DNA from: UBA8524 sp964215915
GTDB taxonomy: Bacteria; Bacteroidota; Bacteroidia; UBA8524
Assembly: GCA_964215915.1 (NCBI GenBank)
Contig: CAXPEB010000006.1
Span: 1-7,259, forward strand
DNA length: 7,259 nucleotides
Direction: 5' to 3'
The translations under genes and the position numbers were made by a program. A model generated the notes under the pieces. That model was given only the letters and a program-made list of their open reading frames with translations, was not told the DNA's origin and searched no databases. Each line of letters opens with the position of its first letter. Positions within the stretch are counted from its first letter, which is position 1. This document shows positions 6,978-7,259 of this stretch, in pieces.

Positions 6978-7002
6978 AAAAATCCCAAATGTCCTATATT
7001 TG
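6974..7002 (+). promoter_or_regulatory. tRNA-Leu promoter TTG-N18-TATATTTG
   Basis: TTG (6974-6976) overlaps the lon stop codon, and after 18 nt comes TATATTTG (6995-7002), an exact TAnnTTTG match. Transcription would start about 12 nt before the tRNA. It is the best-matching promoter in the window, as expected for a stable RNA gene. Confidence 0.8.
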
Positions 7003-7019
7003 CACTCCCATTACCAAAA

Positions 7020-7103
<84 letters not shown>

Positions 7104-7143
7104 CATCGCTGAGACAATTCAGCAAGAGAATACAACAAAATCA

Positions 7144-7178
7144 AGCCTCTGGGGGTTCCTCAGAGGCTTTTTTATTTT
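7144..7178 (+). terminator. Rho-independent terminator after tRNA-Leu
   Basis: AGCCTCTG (7144-7151) pairs with CAGAGGCT (7161-7168), with extra G-C pairs possible inside, followed by TTTTTTATTTT. It lies 40 nt after the tRNA. As no terminator follows lon, it probably ends both the short tRNA transcript and lon read-through RNA. A weak 5-bp hairpin (7108-7123) lies between and may help 3' processing. Confidence 0.92.
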
Positions 7179-7208
7179 CAGAATATTCAAATTTTAAGGA
7201 CTTGATGG

Positions 7209-7254
7209 ATCAGGATCAAAACCTGTGGGCAGAGAGACACTTCAATCCGGTTGA
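7209..7254 (+). repeat. Diverged repeat, copy B (cut by window end)
   Basis: Carries ATCAGG (7209-7214), CTGTGGGC (7223-7230), AGAGACAC (7233-7240) and TTGA (7251-7254) in the order and nearly the spacing of copy A at 264-308, in inverted orientation. It begins 34 nt after the T-run and A of the tRNA terminator. An ATG at 7205 opens a frame to the window end that reads through the repeat (QNLWAERH), where copy A reads INLWA, stop, RH; coding status is unproven. Confidence 0.6.
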
Positions 7255-7259
7255 ATGCC

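Noticed and set aside
7205..7259. Start of a plus-strand gene at ATG 7205
   Set aside because: Only 18 codons before the window end, no promoter seen, and the frame runs through repeat copy B, whose counterpart contains a stop.

Overview
The window reads as a conserved housekeeping stretch of a Bacteroidota chromosome of medium G+C. Three things point there. The promoters match the Bacteroidota sigma-A type (TTG, about 17-23 nt, TAnnTTTG). Start codons mostly lack a Shine-Dalgarno sequence. The lipoprotein has an acidic stretch just after its lipobox cysteine, as in surface-exported Bacteroidota lipoproteins. I cannot fix the genus.

Layout, left to right. Positions 1-337 hold no convincing gene. 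This stretch carries strong dyads, and on the minus strand one long reading frame broken by five stops; part of it recurs inverted at the far end of the window. Next come two minus-strand genes: a lipoprotein of unknown function (391-1320), ending in a textbook terminator at 338-367, and upstream of it a CorA-type divalent-cation channel (1387-2499). A 60-bp divergent promoter region (2500-2559) separates corA from a plus-strand sodium:solute symporter (2560-4389). It is followed by the ATP-dependent protease Lon (4479-6977), then tRNA-Leu(GAG) (7021-7103), and a terminator at 7144-7178.

The genes do not form one pathway. corA and the lipoprotein gene may be partly co-transcribed, because no terminator lies between them and the lipoprotein terminator could end both. 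Likewise lon has no terminator of its own and probably reads through the tRNA to the hairpin at 7144-7178, while the tRNA also has its own near-consensus promoter whose -33 element sits in the lon stop codon.

The most unusual signal is a pair of diverged repeat copies at 264-308 (minus) and 7209-7254 (plus). Each starts about 30 nt beyond the T-run of a rho-independent terminator and in the same orientation relative to it. This suggests a dispersed intergenic element, possibly tied to gene 3' ends. Smaller signals are a dyad inside the overlapping corA/symporter promoters, a near-leaderless symporter transcript, a dyad over the lon -33 region, and a hairpin at the predicted 5' end of the lon mRNA. 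I see no complete new multi-gene system here.
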